Positions 13,701 to 28,700 of a stretch of 64,000 nt of DNA are shown here, one piece after another. The first letter of the stretch is position 1. Each line of letters begins with the position of its first letter. Source of the stretch: Parambassis ranga (Eukaryota; Chordata; Actinopteri; Ambassidae). The DNA lies in NCBI RefSeq assembly GCF_900634625.1, contig NC_041040.1, positions 13,941,389 to 14,005,388 on the forward strand, written 5' to 3'. The position numbers and the translations under genes were made by a program. The notes beneath the pieces are model-generated. The model saw only the letters and a list, made by a program, of their open reading frames with translations, did not search any database and was not told where the DNA came from.

Positions 13701-16700
13701 CAACACCAAGACATTTTGGCTAGTTTTTGCATTCTTCAACTTAACTAAAAATGTTTCTTACGCTGTGTCCCCTCTGTACACTTTCAAACAGGCAGCAATG
13801 CTCAGTGAACCTCAATATTAAGTGTTATTTATCACATGGCTTGAGGAACGGCTTGCTCATTGTTCACTACAATGGTCCCCTGAAACACAACAGGTGTGAA
13901 ATGAACTTCATGAGGGATTATGGAAATCATTCTAAAAGCCCCTGGAATTATTTTCTTGTGCAGACAGCAATGTAAATATTCATATTCATATAAATACATG
14001 ATGTTCTTGAGCTGGTGTGTGTATCTCCACGAGGAGATCATCCACTTCAGTGTGTGCAGTATCGGGACCTGCAGAGGACAGAGAGTCCTTGGCGTTTGCA
14101 TGTATGAGTCACATGGCTGCATGAAGGTATGAGGTCCATTAGTGTACGTATACATGTGTGCTCTCTCTCAGTTGCGTCATTGACTGCTGCCTGCTCTTTC
14201 CTCCCTCCCAGCTGCTCTACTCGCCTTTATCCATCATGGCCAGCTGTCAGGTGGAGCATTCCTAATAGCATTTTACAGACCTGTGGGCAATCGTTCGCAC
14301 ATACATGTCCTAACATGCCACCTTGAATCACAGGTGATAGCAGGATCTGTACATAATGGCACCTTTACACTGCTGTATCTGTCATCTCCTGACTGAGCCC
14401 ATACTGCTCTGTTGCATAACAGAGGCCTTCATTACAGATGCCATATTGACTGCACCGAGTGAGGGAGAAGGACAGAGGGTAAGAAGCAAGGATAGGAGGA
14501 GGAGGGCGGAAACAAGAGGGAAATGGAGAAAATAGGGCTGAGGAAAGCTAAGGAGAGGAAGGAGGCAAACCCAGAAGATAACCAACTCAAGAGAAGCTCT
14601 GTCAGTATCTGGGATCCCTGTGAGGCTGTGGACCACAGCCAATTAACAACCCACGAGGCTCGTCACAATATCACATCGCACCATGTATTTTTCATTAGCT
14701 AATACCTCCCAGTCCTCTCTGTGCTTGTACTGATTGAGTGAGCACCTACCCTTGCTGTTGCTGATTTGCCATGTAACATGCCACAGCCTCTCCATTAGCA
14801 GCACACACACAAGCCAATACTATAAATCAAGATTCCCACATTGTTTCACCTTGAATGTTGTGGATCGATTTCGAACGAATTCTCCTCAGCTCTGTGGCCC
14901 CAGGCTGTTCTGAGAGCCTGTAAAATGTATTATTATAAATGACCTTCACTAATTCAAGATATTTCTACAATTAATAGATTTGTACAATAATTCAAAGTTG
15001 CACAACTATATTGCACTGCTGTATTAACTAAGACAGGAAGATTTTATATTAAGTCATCTATATTATTGGAAAATCAAGGAACTACCCCACTACCTCATCC
15101 TACCTTTCAACTAGTGATTGCAGCCCTTGTAGCATATTGCACCCCTTCCCTGATTTAAAATCATATAAAACACTAAATATAAGAAACACCCATTATTCAT
15201 GACATTTAAACCTTTCTTTGATCACTTGAGGGCAGTGCAACAAGCTGTAAACAAAATATTTGACACGGTAACACAGTGTAGCACAGAGGCTGCATCCTTC
15301 TAAAGACAAGTCCATCTCATTTCGTAGGGCGAGGAATCCATTGCTGTGGGTGGTTTTTGTAGAGCCTCAGGTAACGCTCAACCACACGTGATATGAAGCA
15401 ATCTATATCCATTACACTCTAATTTAAGTTATATATAGGCTTTTTTTACTGTGAACATAGATTTACTATTTGAGTGTAGGTGTTTGCAAAGGTAGGTGTT
15501 AAACAACTACTGTCAGGGATATTAAACAAAGGTTTTAGAGGTCCTTAGTGTGATTTTGAGATGGAAAATGTAGATTTTTTCACTATATTTGTCATTTATC
15601 TAGCTATTTGTCTGTTTAAGGTAAATTAGAGATACACATATGATGTTTGCCTTGACTATGTGTGATGAAATATGAAGATGTATATTAGGGCAATGGAAAT
15701 ATTAGCATTACAGGCATCAACCCTGTCCTGACCACTTACAAATATCAGTGGTATGTAAGGGAAGTGAATTACTGCCCACAGAGGCTCACAGTCACAGAGT
15801 CTGCACTTCCTCTGACCCCAGCCTGCTCTCTCTGGTGGCCAGAACACAGAGAGGCTTTTTTTTACTAGTCATCTGTCATGTAAAATGCCAGTGGGGGTAA
15901 TCTATGCCAGGTTATCTATAAAGCCAACTTATCTTTTTAATTAGTGAACCAGAGAGGGTGACTCTGGAAAATAACAACATAGATCTGCTGGAATGATCTG
16001 TCTTTGCCAGCTACAAGCTACTCCAAGACACAGCGCAGGGGGAAAATGTCTGCTCATATGGATGGATAGCCAAAGGCTTAGGGCTTACAGTTAATGAGCA
16101 AACTAGCTGTTACAGACACTAAACACACACTGAAAGACAATAAACCCATTTTTCAGACCTTTGCTTGAATTAATATGCAAAAATAGAACACTATGAGCTG
16201 TCCAATGAGCTGTAAAGCAGGAAGAAAACAGAATGTGCACTGAAGATAGCAGCATTATTTCACTGATCAAAGGCATAAATCTTAACAGTGCCAGCGATTT
16301 GAGTGATTGTGTGGAAGCCGGCTCTGATTGCAATTCCTGTCGCGCAAAGGCAAGCCTGCTCTGTCTTGTGTGTGTTTGTTTATATGCTGCTAATTGTGGC
16401 CCAGAGCAGAGCGGAGCAGGCGAGGCTTGGCTCAGATAAACAGTGACGCGGAGCCCTCTAAGGCCTCCAACCTCTCACATCACTGGCCCCTAACAGCCCC
16501 TTTCTTTATGTGAGAAACCAGCTGAAATCAGCTCGAATAACCCACTAGTAAGTCTAGCAGCAAAGCCTGCTAAGCACCACATGATCACTAAAAACATAAG
16601 GTTAGAAACAATTTACATGAGGGCAAAAGTAAGACAATTTCATGCAAAAACTTGGATCAATATAGTTTCCTCTGCTAAAACTACAGCCCATTTCCCCCTC

Positions 16701-19700
16701 CACTAAAAACGGTACAAGTACAAAAATGAAATAAAATCACAATTTGGGACTAGAAAGACGCTAAAAATAAACCAAAAAGAGAGGCAGCTTCTCAAGACAA
16801 CCTAAGGATTGAACTTACACAAATGCCTTACCTAAATTTAAAACTATTTCTAACCTTAAGCCTTAAAAACCATTCTTGAAGGTGGACATCTATCAAATAT
16901 GCTAATTTCTTTTTTGTTTTCAATATTTTAAATTGTGTAGTACTCCATTGTTTGTTAGCTTGCAGTTGTCTACATTTAACGGTTCACTGCTACTACTACA
17001 TCAATCAGTGAAATGAAGTGGGGGGACACACATAGCATCACTGGTGGTCAACTTCACTCTTAATGTGAAAATTGTCCTTTCAAAAGTATGTAAGACAAAA
17101 AACTGTTTTCCTAAGAGCCCAAAATTTCACAGAGGTGAACTGGACAAAGTGACTGTAGTGCTGCTGGGTTTGGGGTACCAACCTTTGCCTTGTCAAGCTG
17201 TGCCTGAGCCTGTCGCTCTGCTTCTCTGCGCGCTGCCTCCTTATCCTCCTCCAGGGACACATCGGAGTCTGATGGACGGCTGGTGTAGGAGTCGGCCGAA
17301 CCCTGCAAAGACACAAGCAGCAACTCTTCAGAGACACACCACAATGAACTCCGCTGTACCTGTTTTACTTTAACTCTGCAACATCACATAAAAACGTGAT
17401 GTGCTTTTCATTACCCTCTCTCTTTAAAAGAAATGTTCAACTTTAGAGGCTGTTTACAAGTGATCATATACCTATACAGACTGAAGAGTTAAAGTCTAAT
17501 CACCAATGGTATCTCAGTTCATTTCTCAAAGTAATGAGCACAAAGGCTGTGCTTAAAAAATGTGGATGCTTGTAATGCTCTTCGAGAAAAAAAAGTGCTG
17601 TTTGGAAAATATAGCCAATAATAATCTGAGAAACCATGGGGCACTAAATGTCTTTTTACAATCAGATCACCAGCAGCGCTTTGTCTATCCTTAGTTCTAT
17701 GTTTCTCTCAGCTGCTCGCCTGCAGAGTTGTTGTGATCCCTCTGTGACAAACACTGGGGAATATGTTGAAGAACACCAGGTCCCGGTATGTCTCCGTGTG
17801 ATATGTGGTTGTGACAGCTCTAACTCATAAACATGCAGACTTGCACATACCAATACACACAAGAAGAATACCTGGCACACACTCTAGACCCCACTGCATC
17901 AGTGCACACCATTGCATACACGCTAACATCACATATGTCGTGTTGCTGAACAAAAATAAACACATCATGAATAATTGCTGAAATAGGCAATGTAATGGTT
18001 TCATGGTACTTCTATATCTGTAGATTGGATGGTTGAATGGTACCTTTTTAAACCACTCTCTCTCCATTAGATTTAGCTTTAAGCTGAAGTTAAAACGAAA
18101 CAGTCCAGTCTTCTGGCTGACTGAGTAAATTGTATAACAGATCGACAGGATATAATGTGTCCATTTAATGTCATACACAGCAAGTCTATGGCAACCAAAA
18201 AATGCACACCTTATTTATGACCCAAAAACATGTATTTTGGAAATACATATAAGTACAAAAACAATTAGGATGGTAAATTAAATTCAACTTTGGCCACAGC
18301 TTTCGACTGGCTTGCTCCTCCATTTTGGCATTTGCTCATAAACAAGCTTAAATGAGAGAAAAAGGTTTTAGAAATTTGAGGATGTTGGATTTAATATCAA
18401 TATTTCAACGACTTTTATTGTACAATAACAATAGAGTGAATAAAACTGGTGGCACACCTCAATCAGGCAATAATTAATAATAAGGATGCTGAACAGAAAT
18501 AAAACAGGGGCTTTTAACACAGTCAAGACAGCGTAAATCTTATCCTTACCTGCACACTACTATGCCGCCCACACAAGGTCTTTCATTCATCCCACTGCAC
18601 CATTGCACTCTGCTGTCTGAGTTAAAAATAGCTTCCCTCACTCTGTGCCTGATTAGAATTACCCAGCCATCACATTCATACAAAGAAGGATCATACCTCT
18701 CCTTCCTCTCCACTTACACTGCCTGACTTATGTATAGAGATAACACAAGTGTTGTTACGGTACATAATACAAGGTTATACATATTTATGTCCTCCATCTT
18801 ACACAAAGCCCTGCTGCTCATCAATCGCCTCTGTATCTCTCATCCTCCTCACTTTGTACCTGAGATGAATACCTCATTTGAAAGCAAGCTCATTAACTAT
18901 CCATGGCTTGCTGTTTCTGTCACTCATGTGTGCTCATGATTATTTTCAAACCCCCAGAGGTGTTTCAAAACATCAACAAACAACTACAGTATCTTCGGTA
19001 TTCTTCAAGTGCTGCTCAACATAAATATGCAGCACTTACTAATGAGGATATAAATATCCTAAATTAGGTATTTACTGCCCATTAGCCTCTGTGTTACAAG
19101 CTGCATTTGGCCTTAAAAAAGTGCAGGTGGACATACCTGACCTGGAATGAATATTCCATCAGGTTTCAGTTGAAGATGTGTAATGATAGAGAACGCTGTC
19201 CCAGTGGGTCAGAGGGAGGTAATATGGAGCTCTGCCCAGAATCTGACAGCCATAACTGATAACAACACCCAGCTTTTCATCATTACCACACAATACTCTA
19301 CCACACCACAATCACCCCAGCTTTATGGACTTACAATAGAAACTATGGAAAACACGGGTGCAAGACACAAGTGCATGCAAAAAAACAACATTTTAATGAT
19401 GTAAACAAACTCAAAAAATCCTCTTACACAGGCATCGGAGTTCTTGACACGACCTCCTTTGGCTCGTTTCAGCAAGCGGATCCAGGTGGCCTTCATCAGC
19501 CACACTGGTCATTCAGTGTCCTGAGCCACTGCCCCCCCCTGCTACCACTACAACTACACTTAACTGCACTGCTGTGGTCACCTTCGCACCAGCGTCGCAG
19601 CTGCTGTCACTGCTCGTCCTACAGGTACATTCAACACTGTCTGTAAATGCTACCTTCATCTCTAGATAAATAATTTGCTTTTAGAGTCAGAGCTCCTTGT

Positions 19701-22700
19701 TTTGCTGCAGCTCCAGCTAGCTCTGCTGCTGTCTGTAGAGCCACAGCTCCTGCTCCCTGTGCTGCTGCTGCTGTTGCCAAGGATGGGGAATCCACAGGAG
19801 CTCTCTGCCCCGCGCATAATCTTAGCAGCTCTCTCTTCGTCTGCCCCAGTCTCCTTGATAGTCAGAGTGCCCAGTCTGCCGCTGCAGGTGCTGAGGCTTT
19901 ACTTCCCAGTCCTGGTATGAGTCAGGTGGTAGCTCAACATCTCCTTCCAGCTCCAGCCTCCTCTGCTGTAGACTCTCTGCGCGCTCCACAAACGATGGGT
20001 AACAGCAGTTTTATCTACGTGTGTCCCAGTGTGGCTGCATGTGATGGACTCTCCTACGGATGCTAATGAAGCTGCTGCTGCTGCTGCCTTTAAGGGGCTG
20101 CAGGCTCTCCCTTTCTCACTCTCTGTGTCTGAGCCTGTCAGTGTTTGTCCTGCTCACTCCCTTTCACAAGCTCCCCGTGCTACTCCAGTGATTCTGCCTC
20201 TCCATCTCCGTCTCAACCCTCCCCTCCTTCCCCTCTTTCTCTGTCACTCCCCTCATTCAGTTACCCCTCGCAGTTAATCCATCTGCTCATCGTGTCTCTG
20301 CAGTGATCAGTGCTGGGCAGTGCATGTGCTATACTGCAGATACTGTTCATCTGTCAACTGCGCATACAGTTTCAGTGCTTTAAAAAAATATTACAATAAA
20401 ACACACACAGACACGTTTGTTTTCCCCTTTCTGGAAAAGATAATCAGACTCAAAAATCAGGACAGCATGCATTATTAAGCTCATTATTCACACATCTATT
20501 CTTGCCTTAGTTCCTAGCCAAAATTGTTTTTTTATTTTTATCAACCAGTTTAGCAACCGCTTTGGAAACTAAAGTGGCAAGACACACAAAGATATTTTTA
20601 ATTGATAGTGAATTCAAATGCACAATAGGGTTTCTCATATTTTTGATTTGACTGCTTTGTTTAAAACAGTTGAAAAAGGAACCCTCAATTATGGTATAAG
20701 CATATGGCAATATCCTCATGCTTACACTATGCACAGACAATGCTGGATTCTGTGGATGTGTCCTGTAACACAGAGTAAGGAATTATGTATTTATATTTAT
20801 AAATGTCTCTGTCTTCATTCAGTTCTGAGCAGCAGGGATTCTGAGGTGAGAGCTCAATCAGAGCGCTGATTCATGTGAGTGAAGTACGGCAAAGCCACCC
20901 AGGACACATGAGAATAATTACAACAGCATTAATTAAAATTGTCCCATCCCCTTAAAGGACACACTGAAGCTAAAACTTGCAGAAGGATTATTCAGAAAGT
21001 TCCTTTTTGCAGCAATGCTCATGATGCTCCTCCTGTCTCCCTGTCATGAGGTTATGGTGTCAGGGGTCAATCAGAGGGGACCAGCAGTTGAAGTGGACTT
21101 GTTGGTTCATAAGCAGCAGTGACTCCTTAGGGAGCACTAACTGTAGATCAAAGGATGACATGCTAATCAGTAGTGCTTATCATAACCAATCAATGACAGT
21201 GCTACATCTGCTTGGGGTCTTTTTAGCAAAACAGATGCACTCAACGACATATCTTACATGAAAGGAAAGGCTGGGGGAGAATAATGTGATTTTAGCTCAT
21301 TAAGATCAATTAGCCTAACGAGAAAGGCAATTACCTGAGGTAGATTATGTTGTGAACACAGACTGAAACTGTGGACAAGAGAAAATTATAATGTAGTCTA
21401 ATTACTGAGGAGACCACTAGAAGGTCAGAAATGCAGCAAAACAAACACGTTCTGTGAGAAGATTTGAAACTTGAAGCTTGTTAATCAAATTTTCTAATTA
21501 CTACTGCTACGATGGCAGTTTAAAAAAAAAAGTTACAAAAAAATTGTACATGCAAATTGTGCAAGAGTCACATATGTTTCAATGTATTGCCTCTAGAGCT
21601 CTAAGGGCAGGGCACAGATGCTCTGAACATGAAGCCATGGAGCCTGGAGAGGAGGCCGGTGAAGCTGTGAAAGCTGCACTGTGATGGCATCACTGACAAA
21701 AACACACAACGACAGGATGAGCCTCTGGGTCCCTGACACAACGACCTCTAGACCTGCTGGTGTGCAGACACTGACAGCACCGTGGCACCCACGCACAGGT
21801 TACTAATAATAATTTAACAACAGCATGATCCAATAGGATTAGGTACTCAAACAGAGAAACGTAGCTTAGTTGTTGCTGAAATTCAGTGCCCTGCTAAAAC
21901 CCATCTCAGCAAGACTCCTGGAAACATTTTTTTGTTTACATGATGCTCCTTCTGCTAACCTTTTCACTCTTTGATGATCCAGAAACAGCCACAAATCACA
22001 TGTTAATCAAGCAAAAAGAAGATACTGGGCAATTCCAAGTTGGTGGCATAGCTGTAGGAAGCTGCAGTGTTTTCTTATTTTATATTTTATTTCATTTTAT
22101 CTGATGCTAACACAAGAACGATTTGTGGTTTTGAGCGATATATTTTCCCAACTTTTGGATTAAATTTAGAGACAGGATAAATTCTAATGACTTCCAAACT
22201 TCTGCATTCATCAGGTTACATGTTTTAAGGCCAAATACATACACATTTTTAAAACGTAGAATGCTATTTCTACTGGCAACCTTGGGAGGCATGGTAGAAT
22301 AGAACAGCAGCGCAGTGTGTGAGAGGAGGCTGTTTTTCATGCAGCAGTCAGAGAAAGAGATGAAGAGGGGAATTGAAAGGGCAATGGTGCTGTGGTCTCC
22401 ATACTGCCTTTATTGATTTATTTAGACAGAGGTCCTTGCAGTAAGACCACCAAGGACCTCTACATGCAGGGATGGCACAGTGATCATTACATTAGAACAT
22501 ATGAATCACAGTGGTAATAGCCTCATTGAAAAAAGGAGGCTCAGTCGCTTGATGCTGGCTCTTATATCTGACAGGATCACTTATAGCAGATAAGGTTACA
22601 CCAGGGAATCGCTACATGATCTGAAAGCATTTTCATTTTTAGCCATTATTACTACCTCTATATGTTGGCTATAAAAATGCTGAGAGCTGCAGCCGTGCAG

Positions 22701-25700
22701 AAAAAAAGCAGCAGTTGTGAGCTATATAGTACTCTCATGGTCCTTACCTCATTTAATTTGAATTCTTACTGAATCAGTAATCAGTTTTTGTCACTGTGAC
22801 TTTACTACTTGTGTCCAAACTGATGACCTAAAACCTAAAACTTCTTTCTTTCCTGTTTGAACTTAATTTCACCTTCTTCCATTTCTTCACAATTCTTATC
22901 TTATTCAGGATTTCCAGTAGATTTGGCTGACTCATGTAGTTTGCATCAACTCAGAATGCAATTGAAATAGATCCAGCTGGTTGTCTGCACATCCAGAGTT
23001 ACAGCACAAACATTAACTGTTGGTACACTTTTTATCTTTATACTTTCTTTTTTCTATCTTTATATTATAGGTGTCACATACATCTTAGACCTCATTTAAG
23101 GACCACTTCTATTATATTACATTACATTGTGATATTTCAGGTAAAAGATCTGAGGTGTGGAGTGACCTAACCCACATCTGTAAAACAAAAAAAAAAGTTT
23201 AACTAATCAGGAGTACACTGAGGCTAAGTTTTGCACCTAAATTTCTAGTGCAGGCCACCTTATCAGATGTGTTCACACTGCCAACATGTCCCTCTGAGAA
23301 GCTCTTTCAAGCTATTAAAAACCAAAACCCAACTTTTTCAAGTGTTTTAGTCTGGTGGTTGGCGTGCACCGTGCAGTGTCCTCACTTGTTTTTAGTAAAA
23401 TGTGTAGTTAGTAAATCATTTTAGTAAAACCAAATCTGCCAACTGTGAAAACAGCCTGAGACATGCTTAGTAGTATTCACATGTATGCATTTATAGTTAC
23501 CTAACAAACCAGCTTATTGTACTTAGGACCAATTTAACCTAAACTCTTAACACACAAAGCTCATCTCAAAATTCAGAAAAGCAAACAGCCAAAAATCGAA
23601 AATTAATGAGGCAGTGTGGTCAGACTCCACAGTATACTTCACATCCCGCATCATGATTGAAGAATGAAGATTACTGCTGGTGCCAAGCCATCTACGGTTC
23701 TGGCTGACGGACTGTAGCTGACTGCAGCGGGCTGACAATGGGCTGAGTGAGTGTGCTTGCAGTTTCAAGCTTGGCATGACTCACTCTTGGCTGGAACCAA
23801 AGCCTCTTTTCCCAGCCATCTGTCCATCACTGCCACTTCACTCAGCGCAACACAAAGTCAATTAAATCATCTTTCAACAAACAGCGTCTCTTTCGTCAAA
23901 CTGAGACAATGGGAGCAGACATGACAGCCAAGTGTGAGAGATGTTTGACTGCTACAAGGAATGGTTACTGATAATCAGTACAGAACAAAGGAAAGAATAC
24001 CAAGTGAGTGAGAAAGTGAAAGAGAAACAGTATGTCTGTACAGAAACAAAAAATAAAATGTAAAAAAAAAAAGTGTATCCAAGAGAAATGGGTAAGAGGG
24101 GAGGAGTAGTGATCTCCCTGGCATGGCAAAGGAAGGATTGGCTGCATGGACGCCAAGGTGACACTGACTGGCCTATGAAAAAAGTGTTTACCCAGCATTC
24201 CATGTGCCAGTGCATTAGATAAGTGCATCATCTTATCGAGGTGATGGACCCATTGGCTGTCGATCACATGACAGAATGCTAGAGCATGCCATTATGAAAG
24301 GATAGCCAGAAACTTAGCATGAAGCCATGCGGCACCAGGACTTATGAACATGCTGTTATTTACAAGTATAAAGACAAAATTCGCAAAATTGAAATGAAAA
24401 GGAGAATATAAAAAAGAGAAACTAAAAGAAAAACAACTGTAAATTCGCCAAGTACTTAATAATTGATACATGTACTAAACTTTCTTTCCAAAAGTAATGA
24501 CCTTCTTTATCTGACTATCATGCCTAATACAGTGGTCCCTCGCTATAACGTGGTTCACCTTATGCTGCCTTGCAGTGTCGCGGATTTTTTTGTGCAATTA
24601 GCAATTAGCGCATTGTGTTCCGTGTCCTGATTGGCTGTAGACCATTGTCAATTAATCTCCTCCGTGCCGTTTCTCCTGTACAGTGCAGAATTCGTACTGA
24701 AAACAGGTTTTAACCTTTGGTTTCATTGAGAGTGTTTAAACAAGAGAGAAAAGTGTGAAAATGTTCATGCCTGTCTGAAAAAAAGTGTATGAAGTGTGTA
24801 GTGAGGGGTTTTACAGCCTTAAAACATCTGTAATAATAGCAAAAAAATAAAGCTGGGTTTAATCTTCACAACACACACACAAAATTGACAATACTTCCCA
24901 ACATGATGCTGATTGGACTGAACTACCTGTGTCAGACAAGCACAGTAGCTGGAGCCTAACAAGCCAGAATTGACAATAGAAGAATCCAGCTGCCTCGAAA
25001 AGTGAACATTTTCATTACAAAAACCTAAAATTGGATAAAAATCACTCATTTTGCTTCTGGCACACAATATTGGTGACTTGAGAATTTGTACTGTTACAAT
25101 AGTATCCCATGAACACATACTGATCATTTCTTATCACATGTTATTCTATACCTGTGGACAATTCGGACATGTACTGTTTGGACATTTGCTTCAATTCTTC
25201 TGCTTTTGCCGTTCAAGTAGAGTCGTTCCTGCAACACTACAGCAAGACAAATGCAGGGTGAGGGGTCTCCTATAACTGCAAATTATGTGCTAATCCTTTT
25301 CCTGCAGTAAATATTACCTGCAACCAGCAGCAAAAGTCCTCTGAGAGGCATTGCTCTCATTAACAGTGAATCCCCTAACAGCGAGGTCTAGTTTATCTAA
25401 CTGCTCATTCCCTCTCTGTGGAAACACAGCAGCACCATAACAGGATGATGGCTGATCAAGGGGATACGGTGAGAAAGACTGGGGGTCGCTCTGTGCTGCA
25501 ATTTTATGCTGGCATCATCAAGATCCTGGCAGTTTCCTGGTGTATGAAGCAGGCTGTGGATGATTGATGAGAACTGGCTCAGAGAGTAGAACGAGCTGCT
25601 TAACATCTTCAGTGGGGCAAAACAAACCATTCCACAGCTGAGACTCACAACTAAAATGATTGCAGCCTCATTTATTTTATTTCGTACATTGATAAATTAT

Positions 25701-28700
25701 ATATCCTGGATCCATTTCTGGCCAAATAAAAGTAATTCATGAAAAACTGATCTTGTTGCCAAAAGACACACGGGTATTTCCCCCATATTTCTGTGATAAA
25801 TAAAAAACAAAAACGGAACATAATGTATTTTAATCACAACTAGGAAAGTAAGCCAACAAAGGTATTTTTTTGTTGACTAATAAAGTACAGAGTGTTACAA
25901 TACGGAAAAGATATGGCTTAAAGCTATTTCTGTTGTTTCAGTATTGAAACAAGAAAAAGTCAAATTAAATCATCAGAAACCAAAGGAATGATGAGACAGC
26001 AATGATGTCTGTGTAGTATGTTATCGAGTACAAAGTCCGCATACTGACCAGCAATTCTTGGGCCACGGTACTATGTAATACCACTTTGTACCACTAGATC
26101 TGTTAATGAGTCAATGTAGCATCTAGTCCGCCCTCAGACACAGCAGACCACAGGAAGAAGCATTAGCTGCATTGTTTTTATACAGTCTATAATTCTTTTT
26201 ACCATAATGTTGACAGAAACGTAGGCTGAACAGCTGAGGTGGTCTTGCATTAGCCTTTTGCTGCAGTTCGGCTTCCAAGCACAGCCTCTATAATGACTTT
26301 TAAGAACTACAAGTGCTTTAACAGGGACAACAATGCTAATAGTATTCTGCAGTTCCTAAAACATCACCCCCAAAACGTGTTAAACAGTGTTGTACCATGT
26401 CTTTTTCTCTCAACTCACACATCTGACCTGCTTTTTATTCCTTGAGAACCACTTGATAATCATCCATGTTAACACACAGCTCTCAGTGACAGACAGATAT
26501 TAACACACTGACACTGAAACACACAGACTGACAAGATACAGTCGGTATCAGTAAACTCAGTGAGCCAAGCCAAGTGGATGCAGCTGCAGAGACCAGTCAC
26601 ACTTTAAAGTGCAGCTCATGAACACACTCCTTATATAATCAAACAAGAGCTTCTGTGTATGTGAATAAATGGTTTTTCCAAAACCCAAACGAACAGCAAC
26701 CAGCTATAGACACACATACAAATGAGCTGCAAAAACAGAGCATGCACACAACAGACGTTTGCGTAATGTAGCACTGAATAATACATAAATTAAGAGCTTT
26801 AATTAGTCTGGTCTTAGCCACTGTTAGACTGTCTTACAGAATGGCTGTAGGTTGTACCAATGGTATGGAGTGGCGTGTATGGAGTGTTTGTTATAATAAC
26901 TTTTATCTTGAATCTGGTTACTTTGTGTGTAGCTTTCAAATAAAACAAAAATCTAATCTGATAAAATTAGCATGTTTTTTACAAGTTTGTCATCTCCACA
27001 GGTTTTGAACAATGTCTAGTAGTGTGTGTGTGTGAACTTCAACACCATGCAGACACAAACACACAACCAGAACAGGAAATATCTTAAATGCTAGCTAGCT
27101 AGATTCTTTCATACACATGAAATCCACTCATTTACACACACAGGGCTCAAACCTTGCTACAGAAAGGAAGTCAAAACTACAGAGATCTTCAGTTGTGGCT
27201 GAGACAACCCTTTAAAGATTTGTAGTCTCAACCAGTCAATTTACATAAAAGCCAAACTCATTCCAACTGTTTACTTTCTTTTCCTCTACATTTGTTAACC
27301 ACCGTCTCATCTCCCCACTTCAAGCTTATGCAGCGGTGCTCATATAAGCCTCTTTGTCTCAATACAGCACACTACAAGAGAGTCATCTTGTGCATATCTG
27401 GAAAGGCTCATACTAACTTTCGAGAAAAGTGACAAAATGAAAAAGTGGGAAATGTATGATTATGCCTCTTTAAATCCTGCACCACTAACCTCCATTCTAA
27501 TGCAGTCTAAACCCTTTCTCTTTGTTCAAAGCATACAGAGGTTCAAAAAAGTTTTACAGGATAGAGTCTGAGCTGCAGAAAGCATGTTTATATAAACTTA
27601 CCAGATCTGAGTCCTCACTGCCAGAGTGATACATTTCTGCCCTATCGACTCCGTGCTGCTCGGCCAGGCTGGGAGAAAATCTCCTCAGCTGCTGCCCATC
27701 TTCTTTCGGAGCACAGGAACTCCAACCAGCACGACTACAAATTCCCTAGCTCCAGAGGGGAACAACTTTGCCTCTGTAGCCTGTGCAAAGAAAGTTGGAG
27801 CTAGAGCAGAAAGTTAGCTTTTCTCAACTCTTCTGTGGCCTACTTTTGTCCCTGAGAGGCAGAGAAAAGACAACCGTCTTTCCCACGCTGGGAGAACACT
27901 CCTTCAGAGCACCACGACCATTCTCCAGCCCCAAAAACAAGCCCCCCTGCCCCTCTCCCCTCCCACACACACTCTCTCTCTCTCTCGCTGTCTCACACAC
28001 ACAGCTAGTTAGGAAGTAAGATCTCCGGCCAATGGGGCCGGCCTAAAAATTCCAGAAAGCACCAAAAGCAGCTGCAGAAGCTTTTTATGTCTGTATGTGA
28101 GTGTGTGATCTGGGAAATTTACATGTGTTCCACTTTGCCTTCAAGAGGTTAGACTCGGCAGAGAGGAAGGGTAAAGGACAGGACTCCACGTATAGTCTCA
28201 ACACATGTTGCTGAGACCGAAACGTCAGGAAGTAATTATCTTCACTACATCAACAAAATGCCATATTTGCTTTCATCACTGACGGGACAAAAGCCATTGA
28301 AACTTTCCGTCTGGTCATTTCATAGCACACAATCATGCTTGTGTTTAACTTTACCTAAAAGTAGGACAAAGATTTTTTTAGCACAGCAGACAATTAACTC
28401 TTACATCCATAAAATTAAAGCCATATAAAAGATGTTTAAGTAATCAAGTGACAGATTGCATCTGGTATGCATCTAAAAACTGTAAAACTGCAGCGGTTAC
28501 TTGAGAGAAACACACCCCAGATCCATCTCTTTAAAATCTGACATCAGAGGCACTGGAGCTGGGACCATGTGCTCTGTAATCAGACTGCTGTTACGTCAGA
28601 GCTCATGTAGACTGACATTTTAAATATTCTCATAGTGGTAAAACATGAGTCAAAAGCTTAGTCATGTGTTCGCGGCATGAAAAAATAACTACATTTTCCT

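Larger units (their letters stand above)
19497..27601 (-). other. cacnb2: 5' flank of the 2e-like exon and intron
   Basis: An 8.1 kb stretch. 19500-20300 is C/T- and CTG-rich on plus and probably holds the 5' UTR and promoter of the 2e-like form. Further up lie a hairpin at 22429-22460, a pogo/Tigger-like fragment at 24530-24860 and an (AC)n run near 24870. No other gene was recognised. Confidence 0.45.

Noticed and set aside
18540..18600. Possible CACNB2 first exon with donor cag|gtaagg (short frame MNERPCVGG)
   Set aside because: It ends in phase 2, whereas the common exon needs phase 0, so the product would be frameshifted.
19131..19170. Possible first exon MEYSFQV with donor cag|gtatgt
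   Set aside because: Phase 2 end does not fit; also no similarity to any beta-subunit start.
22429..22460. Hairpin considered as a microRNA precursor
   Set aside because: The stem is only 10 bp and the flanking sequence does not pair further.
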